Notes under the pieces: generated by a model
Told to the model about the DNA's origin: nothing
Database searches by the model: none
Seen by the model: the letters and a program-made list of their open reading frames with translations, nothing else
In this document: one piece after another, positions 34,776 through 47,020 of the stretch
How positions within the stretch are numbered: position 1 is the stretch's first letter
Layout of the letters: every line of letters starts with the position of its first letter
Program-made: the position numbers and the translations under genes
DNA from: Lactuca virosa
Taxonomy: Eukaryota > Streptophyta > Magnoliopsida > Asterales > Asteraceae
Reading direction: 5' to 3'
Assembly (NCBI GenBank): GCA_928212115.1
Contig: CAKMRJ010005634.1
Span: 177,380,791 to 177,444,790 of the forward strand
Length of the DNA stretch: 64,000 bases

Positions 34776-35598
34776 AAGAGTCGATCTCGTGAGGGTTGAA
34801 CCAAATCCTTTGCATAGGCAAGCTTCCTTCAAGTGCAATGGTATGGCAATGATCTCCATCCTTTCTCACTATTATGCTACGTGCTCTTCAGGGTCCGTAG
34901 TTCCATCATAAGGCGTCATGCTAGGAGTCTGGAAGCGCTTAGGAACTTCGGTATTAGCTATTGCAGGAACAAATCTAGAGATTATGTGACTTGTTGGAGA
35001 TGCTTTGGACATATTCCTACATCAACATTCATACAGTTAGTATTGATAGTATTATTATTTAAGAAGTTACTAGAATCAAGGTTTATAGGAGTATTAAAAG
35101 GCTCATCGAGATCATTGATCATAGACGCTCGGTTGTTCATAGTCGTCCCCCAGGGTGATGCAGCAGTACCAGGAGTTGTGTTCCCCTGTTGATTTTCTGA
35201 GGATCCTGGATTGTCAAAGTTTAGGATCCTTAGTTGTACAGCTGTGGGCATCGTTACCTCGGATCTCTGAAATTCCGCCTTCATCCTCTCAGCTTCGCTA
35301 AGTAGTGTTCTATTGTCATCTTGCTGCTGAGTCATATGTTGCGTGATTTTCCTCATCATAGTGAAGAGTTCAGCAGTAGTAACCGGAGCAGTCGGGTCCT
35401 GGAATCCTGAAGATCCCAAACTTCCTTGGTTAGTGACTAGAGGGTTGTTTCTCTTAGAAGTATCAGGCGCTTTCCTCTGACCAGGGGGTCCACTCAGAGG
35501 AGGTGGTAGGTTTTTGGTTGGAATGGAAGGAGCGGAGGATGAAGAAAGGATCGTATGTAGACATGATCTTTCGAGTATTTTGAACACCACGGCCCCAT
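34776..35598 (-). pseudogene. gag: B gag, N-terminal half
   Basis: The open frame runs on the minus strand from about 35590 to 34982 and is rich in P, S, N and Q (SAPSIPTKNLPPPLSGPPG and TMMRKITQHMTQQQDDNRT), as expected for the disordered gag N-terminus of Tat elements. No ATG opens this frame: the ATG at 35598-35596, in the context ACCATGG inside the primer-binding region, is one frame off. Frames break again near 34980. Insertion C separates it from the gag core at 27043. Confidence 0.65.
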
Positions 35599-35612
35599 GG
35601 TGGGCGCCAAAT
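35594..35612 (-). other. B primer-binding site
   Basis: On the minus strand TTTGGCGCCCACCATGGG follows the LTR. TGGCGCC starts are usual in Athila and Tat elements and indicate a tRNA other than initiator Met. The exact tRNA cannot be fixed here. Confidence 0.65.
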
Positions 35613-36212
35613 TGTTTTTGTCAAAAATTACACAAGTATAAATCAACAAAATTGGATGAGAGGCTGTGATGTTCGAATTGTACAATAGAGAGAGGTAAAG
35701 AGAATGACACGATTGTTTACAAGGAAAGACCTTGATCCTTGCTAGGATCTCCGACACAAAACCTTGGGAGGTGATAATGATCACCTGCCTTGATGATTTT
35801 ATTAATATAAATTGATGATTATAGAGACTATTTCAGTAAGAAAAAGTGAAAAAGTTCATAGAGTAAGCTAAGAGTAAGTAGAGTGTGTCGTGTGCGAGAT
35901 ACATGTGTCAATTTATAGTCTAAACTAGCTAACAAGATGTCCGATATTCCTGGGATCCTCTATAACCAGCTTTGTGGACGTTGTTTGACTTGGTATTTCG
36001 GGTCTTTAGCATAGTTGAGACGACTCTTTGTTGAGAATAAGTCTTCTCTTGACTATTTCTACACATGTGTTAATTAAGAACAAAATATAACCGTTATAAA
36101 TTGTTAAGAAATAATGATAACGGTAATAGTCGAGATCCTGAGATAGTTGAGGATCCTGAATATCTGATGAGGTTTGAGGATCCTGAATGCTTTGAGGATC
36201 CTGGCCCTAACA
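35613..36212 (-). repeat. B 5' LTR
   Basis: 600 bp, the partner of 16107-16706. A minus-strand TATAAAT box lies at 35911-35917. GGATCC words recur near 35955, 36150, 36178 and 36197. Confidence 0.9.
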
Positions 36213-36217
36213 CCTAC

Positions 36218-37172
36218 TAAGTTTCTTGATGATTGTTTTATGACTCTTTCGGGTGTAAATTAACTACTAATTGAATACGTTCAGTCACATGCTGCATGGG
36301 TTAAATAATTTTAGGGTAAAGGATTTGGCCCTACTGCCCATCTCTTGTCTGATTCCAACCGTTGTTGGGTTGAATCTTTTAATCTAATATTATTTAAGTT
36401 AAATTGCATGTGATTGTATTCATGCAGTAGTTAACATGCACCAATGGGGTTTGTTTGGCATTTGATGGTGGGGTGAGATGTGGATCCTAGGTTAGCCTAG
36501 GAGTATTTAGTGCTCATGGTTCTCTTTGGTTAGAAGTTCCATGGAGGTGTTATATGTAAGCATCGGGCCAGTTAAGGAATGTCTAGCCTTCTATAGGAAG
36601 TAAGAATAGAATGTATATGTAAGCATCGGCCGGTGTTGGTTGTTGATCAGTTCCGGGGGATGATTACCATGGAGGTTTTTCAGAATTTGCAAGAAGAATT
36701 GTCCGGTATCGTGGATCGGATCACTAGCAGGCTAATTGCCAAGCTCGAGGAGCAAACTGCAGCTTTGCAGACCGCGAGAGATGCTGCTAAGATGACTACT
36801 GGGGGAGGTCTTGATGTGGGGACACAAACAGGAAAGAGAATAAGGGCTCTTCCAACAATAGTTGAAGAGTTCGAGGCTTCTAACTTGGATACTGCAAGTC
36901 TAGGGAACTATGATATTTGTGGGAAGTGTGGGGGAACCCACAGATTTGCTTGTTACAAGTTCAAATGCTATAAGTGTGGAGAGAGAGGGCATGTCTTCCG
37001 CGATTGCAAGAAGGATCGGGTGTGTTTCCACTGTCACCAACCGGATCATCTCAAACCGGATTGTCCTACATGGGTAGCGGAGGGAGTGCAAGCCCAGGTG
37101 TCCACCGTCCTGTGGGAGGTCAAGGTTGAAGCGCAAGAAATTGCAGGTATGAATTTTTTATCCTTGGTTTAA
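36218..37172 (+). pseudogene. gag: A gag remnant with zinc knuckles
   Basis: 36218-36630 is leader without a domain. From 36660 the frame gives MITMEVFQNLQEELSGIVD, then CCHC-type fingers ICGKCGGTHRFACYKFKC, CYKCGERGHVFRDC and CFHCHQPDHLKPDC (36915-37070). The retrotransposon gag core normally placed between these parts is missing, so an internal deletion is inferred. It would bind RNA but could not build a particle. Confidence 0.7.
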
Positions 37173-37289
37173 TTGTGAATTGATAGTAATTCATGTAGTA
37201 GCTTGTAAGAACTATTATGCTAGCATCTTTAGGCCGTAATGGGTCAGGGTTGTGTATTGGAGATGTTTGGGGTGCCTTATCCCATTTGG

Positions 37290-38154
37290 GGTGCCTTATC
37301 CCATTGATCTGATCCCTATCCCCATGGGGGTGTATGCGTGATAGTGGGTATGGACTAGCTAAGTAAGTTTGGTGCCATGATTGATTGTGAGGGCCAGCGA
37401 GTGGTAGTTTGAACCCCAAGTTGGGGAGAACTGCTTATCTATGGGTAGGGCACCAGGATTGGTTCAGGTTTTGTTCAGCAGCCAGGGCTCGACAATATAT
37501 TCAGCACGGGTGTGTCGGTTATCTGGTTTATGTGGTTGATACCCGGGCTAGGGAGAAGACCTCAGTTTCAGAGGTTCCAGTTGTCAGGGAGTTTGTTGAT
37601 GTATTTCCGGAGGAGCTACCCGGAGTGCCTCCTGAGAGGCAGGTCGAGTTCAGGATTGACCTTGTGCCAGCTGCGGCTACCGCTTTGCACCGCCTGAGAT
37701 GCAGGAGTTGTCATCTTAGCTGCAGGAGTTGCTAGGCAAGCAGTTCATCAGACCGAGCAGTTCTCTATGTGGAGCGCCGATATTGTTCGTCAAGAAGAAG
37801 GATGCTTCACACCGGATGTGCATTGATTACCGGGAGTTGAACAATTTAACAATTATGAATCGGTATCCCCTTCTGTGGATTGATGACTTCTTTCATCAGT
37901 TGTAGGGTGCATCTTGGTTCTCCAAGATAGATCTGAGGTCTTGGTATCATCAGGTGAGAGTGGGAGAGGAGGACGTGGAGAAGACCGCGTTCCGAGCTCG
38001 TTATGGGCATTACGAGTTTATGGTGATGCCATTTGGGCTCACCAACGTACCTGCTGTGTTTATGGATTTGATGAATCGGGTACGTAGGTCGATGCTTGAG
38101 CAATTCGTCATTGTGTTTATTGATGATATATTGGTGTATTCCAAGACCAGATAA
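37290..38154 (+). pseudogene. pol: A protease end and reverse transcriptase
   Basis: A protease C-terminal relic at about 37310-37540 (VCVIVGMD-like, then VGYLVYVVDTRAREK) lacks the active-site region. RT starts with VVREFVDVFPEELPGVPPERQVEF (37580) and has frame breaks and stops near 37717 and 37903. It ends with [26 protein letters not shown] and the active-site box [11 protein letters not shown] (about 38115-38150). Confidence 0.8.
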
Positions 38155-39330
38155 TAGCATGAGGCAGCGCAGGCGGCTGGACATTGTCAAGGATTATGAC
38201 TGCAAGATCCTTTACCATCCGGGTAAAGCGAATGTAATAGCGGATGCTTTGAGCCGCAAGTCGGCTGGACCTTCGATCGGGGAGATGTGTATGAAGATAT
38301 TTGTTCATTCTCCACTTTGGGTTGATCAGAGAGGCTCAGGTTGAGGGAGTTCTGAAGGAGAACTGTAAACATGAATGGATCAGGGGTGAGATCGACCGGT
38401 TTGTCACGGATAGTCGAGGGTTGTTGAGCCGGTGTGGTCGGGTTTAGGTTCCAGTTTCGGGTGGGATCAGGCAAATTGTGTTGGAGGATGCTCATAAGTC
38501 TCGTTTCTCTATTCACCCGGGGGACACCAAGATGTACCGGGATTTGAGATTAAGTTATTGGTGGTCTTGTATGAAGAGGTAGATCGCCTGGTATGTCGAG
38601 AGATGCTTGACCTGCAAGATGGTCAAGGCTGAAAATCAGAGGTCGCATGGAAAGTTGTAGCCTCTGAAGGTTCACATGTGGAAATTGGAGCATATCACTA
38701 TGGGTTTTATCACCAAGTTGTCCAAGACGGCGAAGGGTTTTGATGCTATATGGGTCATCGTGGATCGATTGACCAAGAGCACCCACGTTTTGGCTATTTG
38801 GGAGAGCTCTTCGGCCAAAAGTTGGCTAATGTTTATGTCCGAGAGATTGTTGCTCGTCATGGGGTTCCAGTCTCTATTGTTTCAGACCGTGATGTTCGGT
38901 TCACCTCCTGATTCTGGTAGAAATTCCACGACAAATTGGGCACGAGGTTACGTTTCAGCACTACTTATCATCCGCAGACCGATGGTCATAGTGAGCGTAT
39001 GATACAGACCCTTGAGGATGTGTTGCGGGCCTGTGTCATTGATTTTGGTAGGTGTTGGGATTCCTACCTACCTCTTGCGGAGTTCTCCTACAATAATAGT
39101 TATCACTCCAACATTGGTGCTCCGCCTTTTGAGCTCGCTCTTGTATGGTCGGAGATGTCATACCCCGGTTTGTTGGGGGGAGGGAGTTTGGTCACAGGGT
39201 TATGGGAAGGATCGAAGTAGTCCTTCAAACCATAGAGATTATCCAACAGATCAGGCAGAGACCACATACAACACAGGGTCGGCAGAAAAGCTATGTCGAC
39301 CGGCGCCGATCCGAGTTGAAGTTTTAGGTC
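38155..39330 (+). pseudogene. pol: A RNase H tail and integrase
   Basis: Directly after the RT active site the sequence jumps to LDIVKDYDCKILYHPGKANVIADALSRK, the end of RNase H, so the RT thumb and most of RNase H are deleted. Integrase follows: [48 protein letters not shown], then [27 protein letters not shown] and [13 protein letters not shown]. Stops and frame changes are frequent. Confidence 0.8.
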
Positions 39331-39770
39331 GGTGATATGGTATTACTGAATGTCTCCCCTTGGAAAGGTGTGACACACTTCAGGAAGAGGGGGAAGTTGG
39401 GTCTTCGGTATATTGGACCTTTTCGAGTGATTTCCAGGGTTGGTAAGGTTGCTTAGAGGTTGGATCTTCCTGAGGAGCTCAGTTAGATTCACAACACTTT
39501 CCATGTTTCGCAGTTGTGAAAGTGTGTATTGGATGAAGAGGCAGTGGTTTCCGTAGACGATACTCAGGTTGTTGAGCACCCGAACTATGTTGAGACGCCG
39601 GTAGATATTTTGGAGAGAGAAATGAAAGTCCTGCGCAACATGGAGATACCTTTGGTAAAGTTACAGTGGCATGATCAGAGAGGCTCCGAGTAGACCTGGG
39701 AGCCGGAGGCTGAGATGCGGGAGCATTATCCTGAGTTATTTACCGTGGAAGACTCCTAGGACGAAGTCTA
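39331..39770 (+). pseudogene. pol: A integrase end with chromodomain
   Basis: Residues HPNYVETPVDILEREMKVLRN, IPLVKLQWH and TWEPEAEMREHYPELF form the chromodomain that Tekay/Del-type chromoviruses carry at the integrase C-terminus, known to steer insertion toward heterochromatin. A stop lies inside, before TWEPE. Confidence 0.8.
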
Positions 39771-39908
39771 GATAAAGTGCGGGAGAATTGTAACATCTGA
39801 ATGATAAGGTACTTCAAATTTCAACCCTATAATTTTATTATGTTGTATTCTGGTCCCTGATTTCAAGAGAATGTGCAAAAGGAGCCCTAATGGCATTGTT
39901 GTAATTTT

Positions 39909-39975
39909 GGCCTTCGGAGTACGCCATGCGTACGAGGTGTACGCTGGGCGTACATCAGTGTACGTTAGGCGAACT
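39909..39975 (+). promoter_or_regulatory. GTACGC palindrome triplet in A 3' LTR
   Basis: GTACGCCATGCGTAC (39909-39923) and GTACGCTGGGCGTAC (39929-39943) begin 20 bases apart, and a decayed GTACGTTAGGCGAAC follows near 39950. Confidence 0.5.
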
Positions 39976-40654
39976 TGACAGATAAGGAAACCCTAAATTT
40001 TAGGGTGTAACTCGTATTTAAGCACCTTATGGCCTCATTTCACCCACCTTAACTGCCTCCATCCCTCTCATACGTTTGTGCAACCCTAGTTTCACCTTCA
40101 GGAGCATTTTCAAGCATAGAAGTGTGTTTTGCTGCCTTAGAAGAAGAAGGAAGGAAGTCAAGCTCATCTTGAAGGAGTGGAACACTTGGATCTGGTATTT
40201 CTACTTCATTTGCAACCATTCTCAGGTAAAAATCTTGAAACTTTATTACTCTAGCATATAGATCTACTTTTGGATGTCTTTATGGAGCTTTTTGGTCCCA
40301 AAATGTTAGATCTTTAATATGGCATGTTCTTTACGTTTGAGTTGTCCTTTCAGACCCTAGGAGGTGTCTTAAGTCATAAAAATGGGTTCCAAATGGTTAG
40401 TTTTGCTTCATGCATCATTTAGAAGGTCTTAATGGAATAAGACCTTGTGTTAAGGACTTATTGGACATGATAGGTCATAGATTTGGAGACTTTATGACTC
40501 CTAAGAGTTTTTTAGCCATGGATCTGATGTTTGGACGTAAGAGCTTAATCCATTAAGCTCTTAATGGAATTTTTGGATTTGCGAGGGTACGCCATGTCTA
40601 CGAGATAAACCTCCCCGATGGTGGTCAACCTGCGAGGCTTCGTGTATGCACCCT

Positions 40655-40740
40655 GAGTTGACTCGTTCGAGTTGACTCAGTTGGGTTGACTCAATTGACC
40701 TAGTTGGCTTGACCAGTTGACTTTGACCAGGTTTGACCTT
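40655..40740 (+). promoter_or_regulatory. W-box cluster in A 3' LTR
   Basis: Seven or more TTGAC cores lie in about 85 bases, matching the cluster in the 5' LTR at 2270-2345. Confidence 0.4.
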
Positions 40741-41109
40741 GAGGGTATTTTGAGATTTTGATGGAAATTGGTCATTTGTGGGAATAGCTGTCGGTTAGAG
40801 AGCTGAGATTCGGAGTCGGCACCTCATCAGCTTTTCTTTAGTTTGTGAAGTGAGTTTTCCTCACTGTACTTGCGGGTCGAAGGCACCAAGGCCGGCCCTT
40901 TAGATTTGATATTCTGTTATGTGATAATATGTTATCAAGCTATAGTGATATGTTAGATTGGTATCCTGTTATGTAGGATGTTGTTATGCTTAGTGATATT
41001 TAGATCTGTCTGTTCGTATGTTGGCTGATTATATGTTTATCTGTTATGTATATGTACACATATTTGGTTGGTGGTTTAGGCTTTACTGCTTTGTGTGTGA
41101 GCCAACAGA

Positions 41110-41315
41110 TCGGGGGCATTCCAACCTGATGGTTGATGGGCCCGAGGGTATTCCATCCCGAGGATGATAGGACCCGTTGTGTATTGGTATTCCAACCCGA
41201 TGGTTGATAGGCATGGGGTATTCCAACCCGATGGTTGAGTGGACCCATAATGTATTAGCATTCCAACCCGATGGTTGAGGAGCCTGGGGTATTCCAACCC
41301 GATGGTTGATTGGAC
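41110..41315 (+). repeat. Tandem GATGGTTGA array in A 3' LTR
   Basis: Six copies of ATTCC(A)ACCCGATGGTTGA-like units, one of them degenerate, alternate with linkers of two lengths, a higher-order pattern also seen in the 5' LTR. Confidence 0.75.
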
Positions 41316-41592
41316 CCGACATGTTGTTATTGTATATGTTATTTGTTTGTGTGTTGGTACTTTCGGGGATCTCACTAAGCGTTGGCTTACAGTTTTGGGT
41401 TATGTTTTATGTAGTTCAGATGACTGCGGGAAGACGAAGGCGTAATCGTACACATCCTCATGTTTTGACTTATGATTTTGGGAGACTTTGATGTGAAAAT
41501 GTTTTGAAAACTATGTTTGTAAACGATTTGTGAATTTAGGTTGGGTTTAAAAAGTTTAAATTTATCATGATTTTTATGGGTGTTACATCACT

Positions 41593-41867
41593 ACTACTAT
41601 GTATACTAAAGATTGTATAGAGTAAGCAGGGTCGATCCACAGAGATACAAGATTTAATGTTTGACCATGTTTTCACACATCATGATTACCAATTGTTAAA
41701 GAGGGGGAATTTTGTTTAAATCTAATTAAACTTCATAAAATGATAAGTTAAAGACTAAAAGTTAGAAAATAAAATGACATTTTCGTTTCGAAATCCCATT
41801 TTCACACTATGTTGTAAGATGTAATGTGATTTCAATTTATGTTCAATCAAGGTTGGTAATTAAGATA
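41593..41867 (-). repeat. W middle fragment between A and D
   Basis: This 275-base piece carries GTGGATCGACCCTG (minus strand) and joins W sequence on both sides once A and D are removed. No gene is present. Confidence 0.5.
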
Positions 41868-41872
41868 TTAAC

Positions 41873-42633
41873 TGATGGGTTTTGAGCATTCTAACACTCC
41901 TAAGTGTACATGCAACCCTAAATACCTTGGATCTATTTTTTCTCTATTATACATGCAATTATGAACTTTCCAAGGTATTACCCTATCTAGCATACAATAC
42001 TTGATACTTGGGTAATCAAATGGATAGAATACATACCTTTGTTTGATGTAGCTTGTCTCCATGAAGCTTGAGTGCCTAGTGCCCCAAGTGTGACACCTCA
42101 AATGGTTCACACAACACCAAATGCACATGGAATGACTTGAGAGAAATGGAACACTCCTTGAAATCGTCTAGCCCTCATATTCACACATTAGTGCACGATT
42201 TCTTGAGCCATGAGATTCTTTTATATGGTGGCTATTAGGGTTACACCATGTAACTCATAACTTTACCCATTCCTTATGCTCCATGGATTTTAACCTCCAT
42301 GGAGTATCCATGGGTCACCCCATGGACTTAGTCTAACATAAGGAATCTTGGATCACAAGCCCACATATATAAGAATGAATGATTTACACAATCAACCCAT
42401 ATATTAATTAGTCTCCTTTTGATCACTTAATTAATTCCAAATTAATTCTTGATCAATACTAATTAAATAACCTTATTAATATATTAGAACTTATAATATA
42501 TTAACCAACCTTAAGTGTTATTTCTCTCATTATAGTCTATCCAAATGCATGATGCCATGCAACCCAAATGGACCATGTCGGGTCGGGTCAAGTCTTACCA
42601 ATTATAGTTATGGACTTAGACATTAATCCAACA
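41873..42633 (-). repeat. D 3' LTR
   Basis: 761 bp, followed by the polypurine tract AAGTGGGAGAC (minus strand). It shares ends, the TTGATCA/ATTAATT block and the segment AATGGACCATG(T/C)CGGGTCGG with C. Confidence 0.9.
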
Positions 42634-45600
42634 GTCTCCCACTTGGATAAGTCTAAAACTATTATTGCGTATGACTTCAGGAACCGATCAGCAATCGTAG
42701 CTTTCAAAAGCTTCTGTCGAACTCTGACCTTGTCGATGAACTCTGACCTTTGTTATTGACTTGTCCATTAGATAAGGGATCATATATTCCTCCATTCTAG
42801 ATATCATATGGACTGAGACATGGATTATCAATCATTCTCTCTGTCCATTTGTTGTTTCCCGATTTCCGATTCATGATGACTGACTGATTGAACAAATCAA
42901 ATCAGTCCTGGCTTGGCCAAGCACTCACATGTATCATCTTTAAATCATCGAGGGGCCCACAGATATCACTTTTATCCCGAAGGTAAAAGGAATGGATAAA
43001 CTTCGACTCATATGGCTTGTTCTACTACTTGTTGAATCATACACAAAAGCATGTTTTATAACATCGAGTTACCAATGCGTTTTCGTGCAATCAATGTATA
43101 ACCAACTCATAGTAACAACTCATATCTCTAGGTTTGAAGAATATAAGATATTATCGTCTCATGATCACTCGTGATAAAATCCATGAAGTGATTCAAATGA
43201 GCGCGGGTTGAATCCAATACTCAAAACTTATGAGCACTCATGAGTGTTGTAGCACCACTTTGTCCACCAACTTGGACCTCTACAAACCAACCCATGACAG
43301 TCTTGATTCATATCTACTTCCAACATATGACCGACTGTGGATGGTTTGAATAACTTAATCATTCAGGAAGAGCGACTTAGTTATTCTGGAAGTCAAAACA
43401 TGCAAAGTGAAACACAAGAATAAATGAATCAAATATGGTATCAAACCCTATGAATATAAATAAACACTTTTATTTATCACCATACTGATTACTCATTATT
43501 CATTGATTCGGTTTTATCAACTTTATACTTGAATTAAAACACTAGTTGTCCCATGCTCCAAGCATGTACACTATGTTTTTCTTAAACAATAGCTTTGCCA
43601 TACACCAAGTATGCACTCTATGTTTGTCTATGATCCTTACTTTGTGAAATAAACCAATTGAACATAATTTCAATGATTCTAATTTCACACTCCCAAATCC
43701 TTATCGAAAAATGTGAGAATTTCAAATTCCTATCATCGAAATCTGTTTAGATTTTAAACTTATATGCACTGACCCTCCTGTAATGAATATGTACAAAGTC
43801 ACAAAGACTTGTCAACAGTCATTATAAGGTATTCCAATGGAGATCAACTCCATTGAAACTAAGTCTCATATTCAAAGTACATTGCTTTGGACATGCTTCT
43901 TGCATTAAGTTTTCTAATCTTACGCAGATAACTTCCACCTATGGAGACAACTCCATATTCTCATTTTGACTATCACTTCTGAATAAGAGATGCCTCTTTT
44001 CAGAATATGTCAATATGGTCCTTCCAAAATTAGCACTATACTTCCAACTGTCCCTGAGCAACCAATCTTTGGTAAACCTTAGATTGTCCTCGACAATTGC
44101 TTAATCATTTTAGTCATATCCAATTCTAGACCTTTTCCCTTCTTAATGCCTCTGGGCATTTGGAAAAATTTAGAAATGACAAATATTATAGCACATGCAA
44201 TCGATCCTGTACCCAAAGCAAATGGTACACGATTCATGATGTCTCACATAAAGACATGATTCTAGACCAGTCTTTTGCTACAATATTTTTATTTGCCATG
44301 TTTTCAAAATTTGACTATGAAGAGGGATGTCGTAATCATAATCGAATTTTGAGAAAGCAATATATAGAATTTCCTTAAGTTGAACCAATCCAACATGAAA
44401 TTCATATATATATTCTTGACTAAAGATGATTAAGGTCTCAATCTAAGCCTTTAGAACTGAAATGAAGTATCTCCCTCCCTTAATTATAGCAAAACAACTT
44501 TTTCAATCCCTGCAGCCTCACGAATTGAAACTTTTGTTTTCTATAATTAACATTGCTAACTTGCAACACTAACAATAATTATCATGCTCCCACTAACATG
44601 ATGATTATTAGCATAACACTTATGCTCCCACTAGCTTTGACATGTACTCAGAAATCAGCTGGACTTCTAGAAATCAATACTTTATTGACTTTCTTACCAA
44701 AGTTCAGATTTCTGATACGAGATGCTTTGATAAAACTTTATCAAAATCATACACCTTTCCTTAGATAGCATGCATGTGTGTCTAAACAATTTCAGAACTA
44801 TGAAAGGGATGCCGTAATCATAGTCTCAATTGTTTAGACCTTTTGCCATCTGCTTCAAATCTACTTGGTGGAAGTGTTTCCTCACCATCATTTCATGAAT
44901 CGGAGAGAAACCTTATGACCCTTAGATTTTATGGTGTATGTGTTCTTATCCATGTGAATCGTCAAAACCATAGTCACAAGACAAGGATAATGACAAATCC
45001 AAACTCATATGGACTGAACTTATGCAATCTTAACTTCTTGCCACCTGGCAGTACAGGGCCTGCCATTGCTTCCAAGTTGTTATGCAACCAATTGAGAACT
45101 TTCAGAACTCCTATGCAAAGCCAACTTTAACTGGAATGGGCACAGAATATGTCAACACGATAGGTTATAAACCTCAAGTCGTGTGCTAGTGAAGAACCTC
45201 AGGTTTTATTCTTGATTAGTTCTTGAAATTCTTTTTAGGATCTTTAAGACTCCCACTATCCTCTTGACATATAAGACTATCTTGCCAAATATTCAAGAGA
45301 TAGTGCGGATTCTTTATCAAGACAAACACTTCACACAATTGGCCTTAGTTGGTCTTTGTTTTATCCAAAACATCACAACTTACCAATTTCAAATGTACAA
45401 GAGTAGGACACTTTTACTCTTACATTTGACAAGTGTTTTAAACCTTTCTTTAAGATATGTCACTCAAGTTACAATCTTGGAGTATAACTCTAAGAATTGT
45501 TTTGGAACGAAGTATGACTCATCTTCCTGATGTAACCATTTCAACAATTCATGACTCCTCTTCTTAGTCATAATAATGCACTAAGATGACCTTTAGAGGA

Positions 45601-46330
45601 CTAATTGTGATATGATTTATAAATCATTAAGATGAGCACAAACATGATACTAAAGTACTCTCCCATCTTTTCAGATTTGAGAAACTTTTATCTTTCTGCC
45701 TAATTTGATTCTTCCCATTCGTTCTGCCATACATTGAGACTTTTCCAATGTTTCAGAATTATACTTAAACTTTTAAGTACAACCATATTTACTAAACTTT
45801 AGTAAATCAAATAGTCTTAACGAGCTTTGTGGTGGACATGACCAGTGCACAAGAATGTGTACTCGATCCCTTTAGTCCTTCACTTGACTCACACATCCAT
45901 GTGAACAAGTAATTAGTCTTGATTTTCCAATGCTTGAAAGTTCTCATTCATCATACTATTCAACTTGCATGATTCCAAGTTTCGGTCCAATTGAAACTTG
46001 GGTGATGAGCAACTTTCCTGATTTGGTAAATTTAGACACTACCACAAATGAAAGAATCAAATCCATTTTCCAATATTGCTGTCAGTGGAATCATATAAGC
46101 AACAATTTTCCACAAATACCATTGTAAGGATACTTCAAATAAATAAAATTAAACAATTTTCTTTTATTTTAAAACTTTGCGGAAAAACTTATCCTTACAA
46201 TCCACATGGAAAATTGTTGTTATCTATTCCTTAGCAATATATCATAACTTCTTAAGCAACTGCTCAAAATTCTGATGCGATCGAAATCCACCTTCGCGAT
46301 CAGAATCAGCATATACTTCCTTTAAGATTT
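42634..46330 (-). pseudogene. D decayed pol
   Basis: The first 900 bases match the 3' UTR of C. Further on, fragments matching C pol at the DNA level can be followed in order on the minus strand, for example the RT region around 44590-44720 (CTCCCACTAGCTTTGACAT) and 44880-45070. No reading frame survives. It cannot supply enzymes. Confidence 0.65.
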
Positions 46331-46334
46331 CTCT

Positions 46335-47020
46335 CTATTCTTTGATTCTTAAAACATCAACATGTGACCCAGTCACATCATGTAATGAGGATCTCAGAAT
46401 AGAACTTAACAGAGTTAGATAATGGGCTCTACCTGATGTAGAGTCAAACTTATTGACTTTAACATCCTTAGGTAAATTTGGCAGCTTTGCAATCAACGCC
46501 CCTTCCTTTGGCAAAATAAACATATGGACCCTTTGGTAATGGGACTATCTCAGACTTAGCCTTTCTCTTTACCATTTGGTCAACCGGGTTGACTATGGTC
46601 AATCCCTTTCCATTGGGAAGAGAATGCTTTTTTGGATTTCCAGTGTCACCATTGTCACTGTCCATAAAGTTTTTGGGAATTGATCTTCTAATCAAATTTG
46701 CTTTACTATCGTTCCAAATCATTGCTGATTCAGCAGCACCAAGCAAATAGATATGATCATTAAGGTTCATGTCATAGTCTGTTTCATAGTAGTCCCAAAG
46801 GAACTCACTATGTGACTTAGAAAGTGATTGAACATCCAACTTTCTCAAGACTTTGACACCCAACTCTCCCGGCTTGTCAATATGTGACTTCATCTCTAAG
46901 ATATGATCACACATAGACCTTGCTTGCCATTAGGGCTTGAGTGACCTTGAACTTGTGGGTTAGGGGAGGTGGAGGAAGAGAAGTATGATTTGGGAAGATC
47001 ATAGATGTCTGAACTAGACA
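46335..47020 (-). pseudogene. D gag and protease remnant
   Basis: A start MSSSDIYDLPKSYF lies near 47020. After a frame change the minus strand reads CDHILEMKSHIDKPGELGVKVLRKLDVQSLSKSH and LNDHIYLLGAAESAMIW, typical of copia gag, then a Lys-rich part and a degraded zinc knuckle (YFAKGRGVDCKA). The protease box is degraded to SLHDVTGSHVD at about 46370. About 100 N-terminal residues are missing relative to C gag. Confidence 0.65.

Larger units (their letters stand above)
16107..36212 (-). mobile_element. B: Tat-lineage gypsy element with antisense gene
   Basis: CCTAC flanks the element at 16102-16106 and 36213-36217. The 600-bp LTRs lie at 16107-16706 and 35613-36212. On the minus strand the order is gag, protease, RT, RNase H, a second RNase H-like domain (LFTDGASNQKGTG, NNEAEYEALIMGL), integrase, then a gene on the opposite strand before the 3' LTR. 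The extra archaeal-type RNase H and the antisense ORF are known hallmarks of Tat-lineage elements. Without insertions S and C the element is about 10.0 kb. LTR differences look like 8-10% by eye, and pol has many lesions. AGGATCCT-like words are unusually frequent throughout. Confidence 0.88.
1547..41587 (+). mobile_element. A: Tekay-like chromovirus, defective, carries two insertions
   Basis: This Ty3-gypsy element is bounded by TCACT at 1542-1546 and 41588-41592. Its LTRs run TGCAACATCC...TGTTACA and TGTAACATCTG...TGTTACA, and a tRNA-iMet-type primer-binding site follows the 5' LTR. Once Copia-1 and B are subtracted the native length is about 7.2 kb. The internal region keeps zinc knuckles, a protease end, RT, an RNase H tail, integrase and a C-terminal chromodomain, in the order expected for chromoviruses. 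The gag core, the protease active site and the RT thumb with most of RNase H are deleted. It cannot be autonomous. Confidence 0.9.
39789..41587 (+). repeat. A 3' LTR
   Basis: 1799 bp, TGTAACATCTG...GTGTTACA, following the purine tract GCGGGAGAA and followed by TSD TCACT. It retains about 170 bases absent from the 5' LTR. Confidence 0.9.
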
